Source: Thinopyrum elongatum
Taxonomy: Eukaryota; Streptophyta; Magnoliopsida; Poales; Poaceae
Direction: 5' to 3'
Assembly (NCBI GenBank): GCA_011799875.1
Contig: CM022299.1
Coordinates: forward strand, 355,770,782-355,834,781
DNA: 64,000 nucleotides
The notes below the pieces were generated by a model. That model ran no database searches, was not told the origin of the DNA, and saw only the letters and a program-made list of their open reading frames with translations. Of the stretch, positions 48,964-60,263 are shown in pieces. Each line of letters opens with the position of its first letter. Positions within the stretch are counted from its first letter, which is position 1. The position numbers were made by a program, and so were the translations under genes.

Positions 48964-50534
48964 TGCTACTTCTTGAGCTTGCGTTGATTTTTCCCTTGAA
49001 GAGGAAAGGGTGATGCAGCAAAGTAGAGATAAGTATTTCCCTCAGTTAAGAACCAAGGTATCAATCAAATAGGAGGCACAAGCAAGTCTCCAATCTATGC
49101 ACCTGCACAAACTAACAAACACTTGCACTCAACACGAAAAAGGGGTTGTCAATCCCTTCATGGTCTCGAACAAGAGTGAGATCTAATAGAGATAGGTATA
49201 AAAGATAAATAAAAAGGCAAACTAAAATAAATCTAAATAAATTGCAGCAAGGTATTTTTGGGGTTTTTTTGGTTTATAGATCTGAAAATATATGATGGAA
49301 AATAGACCCGGGGGCCATAGGATTCACTAGAGGCTTCTCTCTTGAAGATAGCATACGGTGGGTGAACAAATTACTGTTGAGCAATTGATAGAAAAGTGCA
49401 AAGTTATGACGATATCTAAGGCAATGATCATGAATATAGGCATCACATCCATGACAAGTAGACCAAAACGATTCTGCATCTACTACTATTATTCCACACA
49501 TCGACCGCTATCCAGCATGCATCTAGAGTATTAAGTTCATAAGAACGGAGTAACGCCTTAAGCAAGATGACATGATGTAGAGGGATAAACTCAAACAATA
49601 TGATATAAACCCCATCTTTTTATCCTCGATGGCAACAATACAATACGTGCCTCGCTACCCCTTCTATCACTAGGTGAGGACACCGCAAGATTGAACCCAA
49701 AACTAAGCACCTCTCCCATTGCAAGAAAAACCAATCTAGTTGGCCAAACCAAACTGATAGTTCGAAGAGAAATACAAAGATATCTTAATCATGCATAAAA
49801 GAGTTCAGAGAAGACTCAAATAATATTCATAGATAATCTGATCATAAATCCACAATTCATCGAATCTCAACAAACACATGACAAAAAAGTATTACATCGA
49901 ATAGATCTCCAAGAACATCGAGGAGAACATTGTATTGAAGATCAAAGAGAGAGAAGAATCCATCTAGCTACTAGCTATGGACCCGTAGGTCTATGGTAAA
50001 CTACTCACGCATCATCGGAAGGGCAGCAAGGTTGATGTAGAGGCCCTCCATGATCGAATCCCCCTCCGGCAGATCGTCGGAAAAGGCCCCAAGATGGGAT
50101 CTCACGTGAACAGAGGCTTGCAGCGATGGAAAACTATTTTGATGGACGCTTCTGGTGGTTTGGGAATATTTGGGAATTTATAGTGCAAGAATTAGGGTTG
50201 GGGGACTCCCGAGGGGTCCACAAGCCAGGGCCGCCCCCCCTAGGGCGCGCCCTAAGGGCTTGTGGGCTCCTCGGGACTCCTCTGGCCCCCTCTCCAAGTC
50301 CTCTGAGTGTCTTCTGGTCCAAGAAAAATCATCGTGAAAGTTTTATTCCGTTTGGACTCCGTTTGCTATTCCTTTTCTGTAAAACTCAAAACAAGGAAAA
50401 AAAATAGAAACTGGCACTGGGCTCTAGGTTAATAGGTTAGTCCCAAAAATAATATAAAATAGCATATTAATGCATATAAAACATCCAAAACAGATAATAT
50501 AATAAAAAATTATAGATACGTTGGAGACGTATCA
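48964..50534 (-). mobile_element. solo LTR, Sabrina/WHAM-like, TSD gattg
   Basis: A 1571-bp LTR begins (minus strand) tgatacgtctccaacg and ends agaagtagca. The 5-bp duplication gattg flanks it perfectly at 48959-48963 and 50535-50539. There is no internal sequence, so LTR-LTR recombination removed the rest. A TATA box in minus orientation lies at plus 50177-50184 (atttatag), next to a GC-rich block (50205-50285). It interrupts the gag frame of element 3. Confidence 0.93.
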
Positions 50535-50539
50535 GATTG

Positions 50540-51987
50540 GCAGGTTTATCTGAGGTGCCATGAATTTGGCAAGGCTTGTCGAGGATCTTGTTCAACGTAG
50601 ATGGGCCATCCATGTTCCCTTTAAAGGTCTTCTTCTTCTGGCCATTGCGTTGGTTGCTGAATCTCGCATGCTTAGTCGCCTCTTCGGCGTCACTTCTATT
50701 GCCTTTATGGCGATGCTTGTTGTTCTTACTGTGTCTTGGATTCCCGTTCTCGTCACGCACTTCCAAGGTGTCAGGGTCTCCATTCTAATTACTACAAGAT
50801 AATGAGTTGTCTTCCCCTACGCAGAATCGGGTCATTAGAGAAGTGAGAGCCACCATGGTCTTCGGTTTGTCTTGTCCGAGCTGTCGCGCCATCCATTCGT
50901 CATGAATGTTGTGCCAGAAACAGCAATTGCTTCTGCACCAGGACAGTCGATGATTTGATTATTTTTCGTCAAGAACCGATTCCAAAATTTCCTGGCAAAC
51001 TCGCGAGGTTGTTGTTTGATGTGACTCAGGTCATTGGTGTCCGGAGGCCGAACATAAGTGCCATGGAAGTTAGCTCGGAAAGCATCCTCAAGCTCCTCCC
51101 AGCTCCTAATGGAGTTCTCGGGCAAGCTATTGAGCCAGTGCCGAGCTGACCCTTTAAGCATTAATGGTAAATATTTGATGGTGTGGAGGTCATCTCCTTG
51201 GACCATATGGATGTGGAGAAGGAAATCTTTGATCCACACAACGGGGTCGGTAGTTCCGTCGTATTGTTCAATGTTAACAGGTTTAAACGCTTCTGGGAAT
51301 AGGTGTTGCATCACCTCGTCTGTAAAACACATTGGGTGTGTAGCTCCTATGACCCAAGCTATGGTTTGCCAGTCATCTTGTGCTATCCGAGCACGAGTGT
51401 AGTCTCGAGCCCTGTCATGTTTATCGAGCCATGCCTGATATCCGGCATGTCTAGCAGGTGCCGGGTCCCTAGATCCTTATATGGATTGTGATGGGGGAGG
51501 TTGAGCTTTCAATTTATCTCGTAGATCATATCGCGGGGCGGACAAGACGGGTTCTTTGCCTTCACGCCGAGGATAGCGCACGGGTCTCTACTCTCTAGGA
51601 CCTCTCACTGGCTGTCCCGGCCCTGAGGATGGTGGCCAGGCTGGTTTGCTTGATCCTGCGTGAAGCACAGGTTATCATCGGCTTTGTTATCAAACGCCGG
51701 AAGCAGACACCGACCTAAGTAGGTTTTGGTTTGGTTCCCGTGCCTTTGCTCGAGGTCATGCTCGGTTGTGAGGACTTCTACCCATTTATCGTTGAGTGTA
51801 CCCTTATCGGATTTAAGCTTCTTGCCCAATTTTTTAATGCTTCGGGCGGAAGTAATGAGCCATCTACGAAAAGTTTCTAGATCAAGGAAGTCTTCAGGGA
51901 CTTTGAATTCATTGGATCCCGGACTTATGTCCTCTTCGAACTCTGGCATGTAGTTGCTATCATCAGGATCACCCCTGAGATGTCGTC
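50540..51987 (-). pseudogene. gag of element 3
   Basis: Three frame segments follow each other on the minus strand: 51987-51605 (acidic N-terminal part), 51332-50835 and about 50766-50540. The middle one holds a Retrotrans_gag domain (LMLKGSARHWLNSLPENSI, REFARKFWNRF). The last has a nucleocapsid-like basic stretch with DKPCQIHG, then breaks at the solo LTR. Frameshifts separate the segments. The N terminus is cut by element 4 at 51988. Confidence 0.82.
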
Positions 51988-53833
51988 TGATGTCTACTAT
52001 GCAACTTATTCTTGTAGACTCGAGTTGGGCCTCCAAGCGCATAGTTTTGTAGGACAGTAGCAATTTTCCCTCAAGTGGATGACCTAAGGTTTATCAATCC
52101 ATGGGAGGCGTAGGATGAAGATGGTCTCTCTCAAACAACCCTGCAACCAAATAACAAAGAGTCTCTTGTGTCCCCAACACACCCAATACAATGGTAAATT
52201 GTATAGGTGCACTAGTTCGGCGAAGAGATGGTGATACAAGTGTAATATGGATAGTAGATATAGGTTTTTGTAATCTAAAAAAAACAGCAAGGTAGGAAGT
52301 AGTAAAAGTGAGCAAAAACGGTATTGTAATGCTTGAAAACAAGGCCTAGGGTTCATACTTTCACCAGTGCAAATTCTCTCAACAATGATAACATAATTTG
52401 ATCATATAACAATCCCTCAACATGCAACAAAGAATCACTCCAAAGTTTCTATCGGAGAACGTAGGACGAAAACGTGCATCAACCCCTATGCATAGATTAC
52501 CCCAATGTCACCTCGGGAATCCATGAGTTGAGTGCCAAAACATACATCAAGTGAATCAATAGAACATCCCATTGTCACCACAGATATCCCATCGCAAGAC
52601 ATACATCAAGTGTTCTCAAATCCAATACTCAATCCAACATAACGAAACCTCAAAGAGCAAGACTCAATTCATCACAAGAAGGTAGAGGGGGAAGAACACC
52701 ATAAGATTCAACTATAGTAACAAAGCTCGCGGTACATAAAGATCATGCCAAATCAAGAACACGAGAGAGAGAGAGAGATAAAACACATAGCTACTGGTAC
52801 ATACCCTTGATGTCGCTTGAAATTGCGTCGGTGTTTCCCCAAAGAAGAAGGGATGATGCAGTACAACTACGGTAGGTATTTTCCTCAGTTATGAAACCAA
52901 GGTATCAATCGAGTAGGAGAACCAAGCAACACTATGTAAACGGTACCTGCACACAAAGAACAAATACTTGCAACCCAACGCGTAAGAGGGGTTGTAAATC
53001 CCTCCTGGGTAACGGCGTCAGAAATTGGCAAGTTGACGGGATTAAATTTGTGATAGATTGGATAAAAAGCTCTCGATAAAACGCAAAATATAATAAGTAA
53101 TAAAAAAGTGCAGCAAGGTATTTTTGGGTCTTTGGAATAACAGATCTGAAAATAAAAGCGAATAAAAATAGATCTCAAAGCAAATATGATAAAAAATAGA
53201 CCCTGGGGCCGTAGATTTCACCAGTGGCTTCTCTCAAGAAAATAGCATACGGTGGGTAAACAAATTACTGTTGAGCAATTGATAGAAGATCGAATAATTA
53301 TGACGATATCCAAGGCAATAATCAATATATAGGCATCACGTCCAAGATTAGTAGACCGACTCCTGCCTGCATCTACTACTATTACTCCACACATCGGCCG
53401 CTGATACGTCCATTTTGCATCATACTTTTATATTGATATTTAATTGCATTATGGGCTGTTATTACACATTCTAGCACAATACTTATGCCTTTTCTCTCTT
53501 ATTTTACAAGGTTTACATGAAGAGGGAGAATGCCGGCAGCTGGAATTCTGGACTGGAAAAGGAGCAAATATTATAGACCTATTCTGCACAACTCCAAAAG
53601 TCCTCAAACTTCACGGAGAATTATTTTGGAATATATAAGTTCCAACCATAAAAGTTCTTTATCACAAGCGGCAATATAAAGTGACGTTCTTTTGCATTAA
53701 GATTTTGTGCATCCAACCATAAAAGCGCATGACAACCTCTGCTTCCCTCTGCGAAGGGCCTATCTTTTACTTTTATCTTCTACCCTTATACAAGAGTCAT
53801 GGTGATCTTCACCTTTCCTTTTTACACTTTTTC

Positions 53834-56658
53834 TGTAACATCCCAAATTTTTAATTTGGAATGTTATACATAGGTCATCCATGCATATCATATTTTATTG
53901 CATTTCGTTTTGCAATCCTCGAAATCCTGAGCAACTCAAGGACCACGGAGAGAGTTGGGGATTTCACCGTTTTCATATTTGAATTTTCTCAAATATTGAA
54001 ACAAGGATCAATTTGGTTTAATTATTTTTCTCTCCGAAAATATTTCATATTAAAAATATATGAGAGGAGATAACATGACTTCTCCAAAATAAATGGAATA
54101 TTGGAGGAAAAATATTAAAATCAAATAAATATTTTATTTGGATTTTATTGCAATTTTATTTGAATTTAGAAAAAATATGCATTTTTCAAAATTGCATTAG
54201 AGTCCCAAATAAATGTTTACCTTGTCCGGGAGATTTTTAGAGGACGGGGAAAATTTATTTCGGGAATTTTGGAGTCCGTTTAGTATTTCTTTTATTTGTT
54301 TTTCTGCGCGGAATTATTTAAAAAAAAAAAAATCCGCCGGACCGAACTGGGCCGAAGCCCAGCCGGCCCAGCCGCCCCGCGCCGCCATCCCGTCCCGTGC
54401 CGGAGACGGACTCGCCGGAGGAGTCCGAGCCGCCGCCGTCGCTGCCCTTCGCCCCTTCCCCAAGCCGCCACCCCTCCCCCCTCTTTAAAAGCCGACCCGG
54501 GGCCCCCCCTGGAGCCCCAAGCCGCCGCCGCCGCCTGCCCTCGCCGCGCCGCCGAGCCGCCGCGCCGCCTCGCTCGCCGCGCCAGCCGCCGCCGCTCGCC
54601 TCCGAGCCGCCGCACCCCGCCCGCCGCACCGCGCCGCCGCACCGCGCGCGCCCCGCCCCGTCGCCTCGCCGCCGCCGCTGTCCCGCCGACCGCCGGAGGT
54701 AGCCGCCGCCGCCTCGGTTTTCGCGAGAAAACCGATCGGTTTTTGTTTAAACCCTAGATCTAGATTCGGTTTTTTTTAAATTCCGGTTTATTCTTTTTTA
54801 GATCGGTTTTCCGTCGGTTTAGTTATTTAGCGGACGTTCGTCCGTACGTTCGTTTTAACGAATGGTTTTCACCGTTTAACCGCAGACAGCGAACGTTCGT
54901 TCGTTAGCCTGTTCGTTAGTTTTCTTTTTCTCGGATTTTCCGCGATTATTTTCGATCGCGATTTCTGATTCGATTTTCGTTTTAGTATAACTTTTCGCTC
55001 GTTTGTCGGAATCAGGCGATTCAAGCGCCTAGATCTTCGTCTCGAAGCCCTCTTTCTGTTTAACCAACTTAAACAAGTTTTTGCTACTGTAAAATTTGAC
55101 TTTAGTCTAGATTATTAATCGAAGCTTGTTTCTTTCGCAGTTTGAGTTTCGTTGCTCCGTTTGATTCGATTCTTTTTGCAAACCGGAGTTCTTCAGTTGA
55201 ACTTTCTGGTTAGGTCTTCTCATTTGGGTTTTACCCGTGCATCTTCGCTTGATTGCTTATGTATGCTATTGTTTGTTTGCGATAGAATTCCCGGAGTGCG
55301 AAGCGTGCTACTACGAGTCTCTAGGATTTGCAGATCGTCAGCAAGGCAAGTAACACATTGATCATACTTCTTCGTTACCCAGTTTTTATGCATTAGTTTC
55401 GACCCTCAAATATTGCATGATTAGGATGTGATTAACTTGTGGGTACTGGGAAGTAGATGATGAGGTAGAACCTATTGCCCTTTTATTATAAAACCCTTGG
55501 GAGTTACTTCCACGCTATGCTTATGTTGCCATGCTATGCTCGTAGACGTGGATTGGGTTTTGAGTGTATTCCATGACAGATGTGAGATTTTTAATGAATG
55601 GTTCAACTTAAGGTGGCAACTTTAATACACATCTGGGTGGATTGCTTGTTTGGGCACCTGGGGATATACCAGTGTTGTCCTAGGAGATCCCGGGGATATA
55701 CCGTGTGATCCTCCTACGGTCCGCCACCCAGGCTCAAAGGGATCATAAGATTGTTCATGCTAGAAACTTCCGTGTGCAGCCACAAGCTATTATGGGCTCT
55801 AGCATAGTTGAGTATGTTACATGACCTCTTTCAGTGGTAGGCTAGCAGATGTAGGGGAAAGTAGGTGTAACGGTCTACCCAGAGTAAAGAGTAAATGTTT
55901 CTGAAAGACTGTGTCTCGGTCATCCGTTTCTCAAACACCATGTAGTGCGAGAAATCCAACGGAGGAGATCGAGTCTTGTGGGGAAAAGTGCACAAACCTC
56001 TGCAGAGTGTACAAACTGATCATGATTAGCCGTGTCCCCGGTTATGGACATCTTGAGTATCTGGTTCTTGGATCATCATATTGAATCCCATCACTCTAAA
56101 TTAATTTGTTGGGATTAATAATTACTTTTAATTGGGATTGAGAGGGGGATTTACCTTCTCAATGTTCAACAACCACCATGATAGTTAAATAAAATATATT
56201 CCTTTGTTGTAGGGAAAAATTGGCTTTTCGCAAAACAGTATAACACTAGAGCTTTTCCACCAGCCAAATATGCATGTAGTATTAGCATTTATTCTGTTCA
56301 TTGCTCTACTGTGTTATATTGCCAGCATATTCCATGTGCTGACCCGTTTCGGGCTGCAACGTATCATGTTGCAGACTTTTCAGACGAAGAGTAAGGTGTG
56401 CTAGGTCGTTGTCGTGCACTCAGCTATGCCGTTGGAGTTGAAGGACTCACTTTATCTTCCAAGCCTTCCGCTGTTATCTTATTTAGATGGCCTTAAGCCA
56501 TATTTATTGTAAGCAGTTCTCTTTTGAGACATTCGATGTAATAAGTGTGTGATTGCTACTCTGTTATAAATCCCTCAAGTACTGTGTGTGTCAGCATTAC
56601 CGATCCAGGGATGACACTTGAACACAGAGATTCGATCCATTCGGGTCGGGTCGCTACA
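53834..56658 (+). mobile_element. large solo LTR (2.8 kb), TSD ttttc
   Basis: It begins tgtaacatcccaaat, ends gggtcgctaca, and is flanked by perfect ttttc duplications (53829-53833 and 56659-56663). The first 450 bases are AT-rich. Bases 54330-54720 are extremely GC-rich (CCG and GCC repeats) after a TATA-like tttaaaag (54485-54492). A hairpin (54715-54734) and a CGTTCG-rich tract (54830-54930) follow. Proline/arginine-rich open frames in the GC block are composition artefacts. I cannot name the family. The length is unusual for a solo LTR but known among Triticeae gypsy elements. Confidence 0.85.
54715..54734 (+). repeat. 8-bp stem with a GCGA tetraloop in the large LTR
   Basis: The sequence cggttttc-gcga-gaaaaccg is a perfect inverted repeat with a loop of GNRA type. 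It lies at the downstream end of the GC-rich block, directly followed by the palindrome accgatcggt (54731-54740). It may form in the LTR transcript leader. Confidence 0.7.
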
Positions 56659-57171
56659 TTTTCTTTTGGCAAGCACTATGTGTTGGAGAAAGATCCGGAT
56701 ATATATATCCACTCGGATGTAGGTTATCATAAATTATTATTGTTGACATTACCCTTGAGGTAAAAGGTTGGGAGGCAAAACTATAAGCCCCTATCTTTCT
56801 CTGTGTCCGATTGAAACTTTGAACCCATAAGTATCGCGTGAGTGTTAGCAATTGTGAAAGACTAAATGATAGTTGAGTATGTGGACTTGCTGAAAAGCTC
56901 TTGAATTGACTCTTTACGATGTTATGATAAATTGCAATTGCTTCAACGACTGAGATCATAGTTTGTTAGTTTTCAATGAAGTTTTTGATTCATACTTTAC
57001 CTTGTGAATGAATTGTTACTTTAGCATAAGAAATTATATGAAAATATTTGTTGTTGTTCTAAAGATGATCATGATGCCCTCATGTCCATATTTTATTTTA
57101 TCAACACCTCTATCTCTAAACATGTGGACATATTTTTTGATTTCGGCTTTCGCTTGAGGACAAACGAGGTC

Positions 57172-57186
57172 TAAGCTTGGGGGAGT
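57172..57186 (+). other. polypurine tract of the deleted element
   Basis: The sequence taagcttgggggagt directly precedes the 3' LTR start tgatacgtccattttg. It is a close relative of the tracts at 15968 and 43391. Confidence 0.85.
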
Positions 57187-58711
57187 TGATACGTCCATTT
57201 TGCACCATGCTTTTATATTGATATTTAATTGCATTATGGGTTGTTATTACACATTCTAGGACAATACGTATGCCTTTTCTCTCTTATTTTACAAGGTTTA
57301 CATGAAGAGGGAGAATGCCGGCAGTTGGAATTCTGGACTGGAAAAGGAGCAAATATTAGAGACCTATTCTGCAGAACTCCAAAAGTCCTGAAACTTCACG
57401 GAGAATTATTTTAGAATATATAAAAAATATTGGGCAAAGAAAGCACCAGAGGGGGCCCACCAGCCATCCACAAGGGTGGGGGGTGCGCCCTACCCCCCTG
57501 GGCGCTCCTCCCTGCCTTGTGGGCCACCTGGCAGGCCCCCGATGCCCATCTTCTGCTATATGATGTGTTTTGACCTAGAAAAAATCAGAAGGAAGCTTTC
57601 GGGACAAAGCGCCGCCGTCTCGAGGCGGAACCTGGGCAGAATCAATCTAGGGCTCCGGCGGAGCTGTTCTGCCGGAGAAACTTCCCTCCGGGAGGGGGAA
57701 ATCGAAGCCATCGGCATCACCAACGATCCTCTCATCGAGAGGGGGTCAATATCCATCAATATCTTCACCAGTACCATCTCCTCTTAAACCCTAGTTCATC
57801 TCTTGTATCCGATCTTTGTCTCAAAACCTCAGATTGGTACATGTGGGTTGCAAGTAGTGTTGATTACTCCTTGTAGTTGATGCAAGTTAGTTTATTCGGT
57901 GGAAGATCAAATGTTCAGATCCTTAATGATAATTAATACTCCTCTGATTATGAACATGAATATGCTTTGTGAGTAGTTACGTTTGTTCCTGAGGACATGG
58001 GAGAAGTCTTGTTATAAGTAATCATGTGAATTGGGTATTCGTTCGATATTTTGATGAGATGTATGTTGTCTTTTCTCTAGTGGTGTTATGTGAACGTCGA
58101 CTACATGACACTTCACCATGATTTGGGCCTAGGGGAAGGAATTGGGAAGTAATAAGTAGATGATGGGTTGCTAGAGTGACAGAAGCTTAAACCCTAGTTT
58201 ATGCGTTGCTTCGTAAGGGGCAGATTTGGATCCATATGTTTCATGCTATGGTTAGATTTATCTTAATTCTTCTTTCGTAGTTGCGGATGCCTGCGAGAGG
58301 GGTTAGTCATAAGTGGGAGGCTTGTCCAAGGAAGGAAAGCACCCAAGCACCGGTCCACCCACATATGAAATTATCAAAGTACCGAATTCAAATCATGTGA
58401 GCATGATGAAAACTAGCTTGACAGTAATTCCCATGTGTCCTCGGGAGCGCTTTGCTTTATATAAGAGTTTGTCCAGGCTTGTCCTTTGCTACAAAAAGGA
58501 TTGGGCCACCTTGCTGCACCTTAGTTACTTTTGTTACTTGTTACCCGTTACAAATTATCTTATCACACAACCATCTGTTACCGATAATTTCAGTGCTTGC
58601 AGAGAATACCTTGCTGAAAACCGCTTGTCATTTCCTTCTGCTCCTTGTTGGGTTCGACACTCTTACTTATCGAAAGGACTATGATAGATCCCCTATACTT
58701 GTGCGTCATCA
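57187..58711 (+). mobile_element. 3' LTR of the deleted element
   Basis: The 1525-bp LTR begins tgatacgtccattttg and ends gtgcgtcatca. It holds a GC-rich block (57450-57545) with ccacaagg...ccttgtgg arms and a ctatatga motif (57556) as a possible TATA box. The frames at 57476-57787 and 58313-58684 lie in the LTR and have no protein resemblance. Confidence 0.88.
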
Positions 58712-60248
58712 GCCACTATCCAGCATGCATCTAGTGTATTAAGTTCATGGAGAAACGAAGTAATGCAATAAGAACGATGACTTGATGTTGACGAGATCTA
58801 TTCATGTAGGAATAGCCCCCATCTTGATATCCTTAATAGCAACGATACATGCGTGTCTTGCTGCCCCTTCTGTCACTGGGAAAGAACACCGCAAGATCGA
58901 ACCCATCACAAAGCACCTCTTCCCATGGCGAGAAAAATCGATCTAGTTGGCCTAACTAAACCAAAGATTCGAATAAGAAATATGAGGTTATAAATAATCA
59001 TGCATATAAGAGATCAAAAGAAGACTCAAATAATATTCATGGATATAGATCTGATCATACACTCAAAGTTCATCGGATCCCAACAAACATACCGCAAAAA
59101 AGAGTTACATCAAATAGATCTCCAAGAGACCATTGTATTGAGAATCAAAAAGAGAGAAGAAGCCATCTAGCTACTACCTACGGACCCGTAGGTCTATGGT
59201 GAACTACTCACGCATCTTCGGAGAGGCACCAATGAGGATGATGAACCCCTCCGGGATGGTGTCTAGATTGGATCTCGTGGTTCTGGAACTTGCGGCGGCT
59301 GGAATTGTGTTTCGTCGACTCCCTAGGGTTTCTGGAATATTTGGGAATTTATAGGGCGAAGAGGCGGTGCGGGAGGTCACCGAGGGGGCACAACCCCCTG
59401 GGGCGTGCCTGGGCTCCTGGGCGCGCCCTGGTGGGTTGTGCCCACCTCAGGCCTCCCCTCTGGTACTTCTTTGGCCCATTGGGTGTCTTCTGGTCCAGAA
59501 AAAATCTCCAAAAAGTTTCGTTGCATTTGGACTCCATTTGGTATTGATATTCTGCGAAGTAAAAAACAAGCAAAAAAAAGCAACTGGCACTGGGCACTAT
59601 GTCAATAGGTTAGTCCCAAAAAATGATATAAAGTTGCTATAAAATGATTGTAAAACATCCAAGAATGATAATATAACAGTATCGAACAAGCAAAAATTAT
59701 AGATAGGTTGGAGACGTATCAACCCTCAGCCCCGAGGGTGAACTACTACCTCCTCGTCATGGAGACCACCGGGATGATGAAGATGGCCTCCGGTGATGAT
59801 TTCCCCCTCCGGCAGGGTGCCGATTGTTTTTTCGTGGCTACAGAGGCTTGCGGCGGCGGTACTTCCTATCTAGGGTTCTTTCTGGAGGTTACGGAATATA
59901 TAGGAATTTTTGGCATCGGTCTCACGTCAAGGGGGTGCCCGAGGGGCCCACTAGCCGGGGGGCATGCCCTAGGGGGGTGGGCACGCCCCCTAGGCTTGTG
60001 GCCTCCTCGGTCACTTCCTGGCCTAGCTCCGGTGCTTCGGAGGTCTCGTTTGGTCCATAAAAATCACCGTAAATTTTCAGCCCATTCTGAGAACTTTTAT
60101 TTCTGCACAAAAAATGACACCACGGTAGTTCTGCTGAAAACAGCGTCAGTCCGGGTTAGTTCTAATCAAATCATACCAACACCATATAAAATTGTTGTAA
60201 ACATGGCATGAATACTTCATAAATTGTAGATACGTTGGATATGTATCA

Positions 60249-60263
60249 GCATCCCCAAGCTTA
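60249..60263 (-). other. polypurine tract of element 4
   Basis: The reverse complement reads taagcttggggatgc, the same 15-mer as element 1's tract, and abuts the LTR. Confidence 0.85.

Larger units (their letters stand above)
44812..51987 (-). mobile_element. element 3, Ty3/gypsy Tat-like, non-autonomous, interrupted
   Basis: On the minus strand the order is gag (51987 to 50540), a solo LTR insertion, protease (48958 to 48082), noncoding sequence, and an ORF in antisense orientation (45061-46950, plus strand). No RT, RNase H or integrase is found in the 3.3 kb after the protease. Gag, DGG-type protease and an antisense ORF before the 3' LTR are known from the Tat lineage (Grande, Retand, Ogre types). 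The 3' side is cut by element 2 at 44811/44812, and the 5' side by element 4 at 51987/51988, so neither LTR is visible. Confidence 0.75.
53402..58711 (+). mobile_element. deleted gypsy element inside the solo LTR, TSD gccgc/gccac
   Basis: A truncated 5' LTR (53402-53637) is followed by internal 3' sequence (53638-53833 and 56664-57186), a polypurine tract and a full 3' LTR (57187-58711). The rest of the 5' LTR and nearly all the internal region, including any genes, are deleted. Flanks are gccgc (53397-53401) and gccac (58712-58716). The one difference is a CpG-type transition. The internal part shares the conserved block (53736-53765) with elements 2 and 4. Confidence 0.9.
52808..59721 (-). 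mobile_element. solo LTR inside element 4's LTR, TSD accct, itself split
   Basis: The two parts, 52808-53401 and 58717-59721, form a 1.6-kb LTR. It begins (minus) tgatacgtctccaacc and ends gcgacatca, with perfect accct duplications at 52803-52807 and 59722-59726. There is no internal region of its own. A TATA motif in minus orientation lies at plus 59347-59354, beside a GC-rich hairpin block (59373-59455). Confidence 0.92.
51988..60248 (-). mobile_element. 3' LTR of element 4, split by nested insertions
   Basis: The LTR consists of 51988-52807 and 59727-60248 (about 1340 bases in all). On the minus strand it begins tgatacatatccaacg and ends gtagacatca. The accct at 52803-52807 and 59722-59726 is the TSD of the inner solo LTR. 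A TATA box in minus orientation is at plus 59897-59902, next to a GC-rich block (59930-60010). Confidence 0.85.

Noticed and set aside
54296..54757. Overlapping open frames of 100-150 codons rich in Pro, Arg and Ala
   Set aside because: They lie in the GC-rich block of a solo LTR and are open in several frames on both strands. This is a result of base composition, with no domain.
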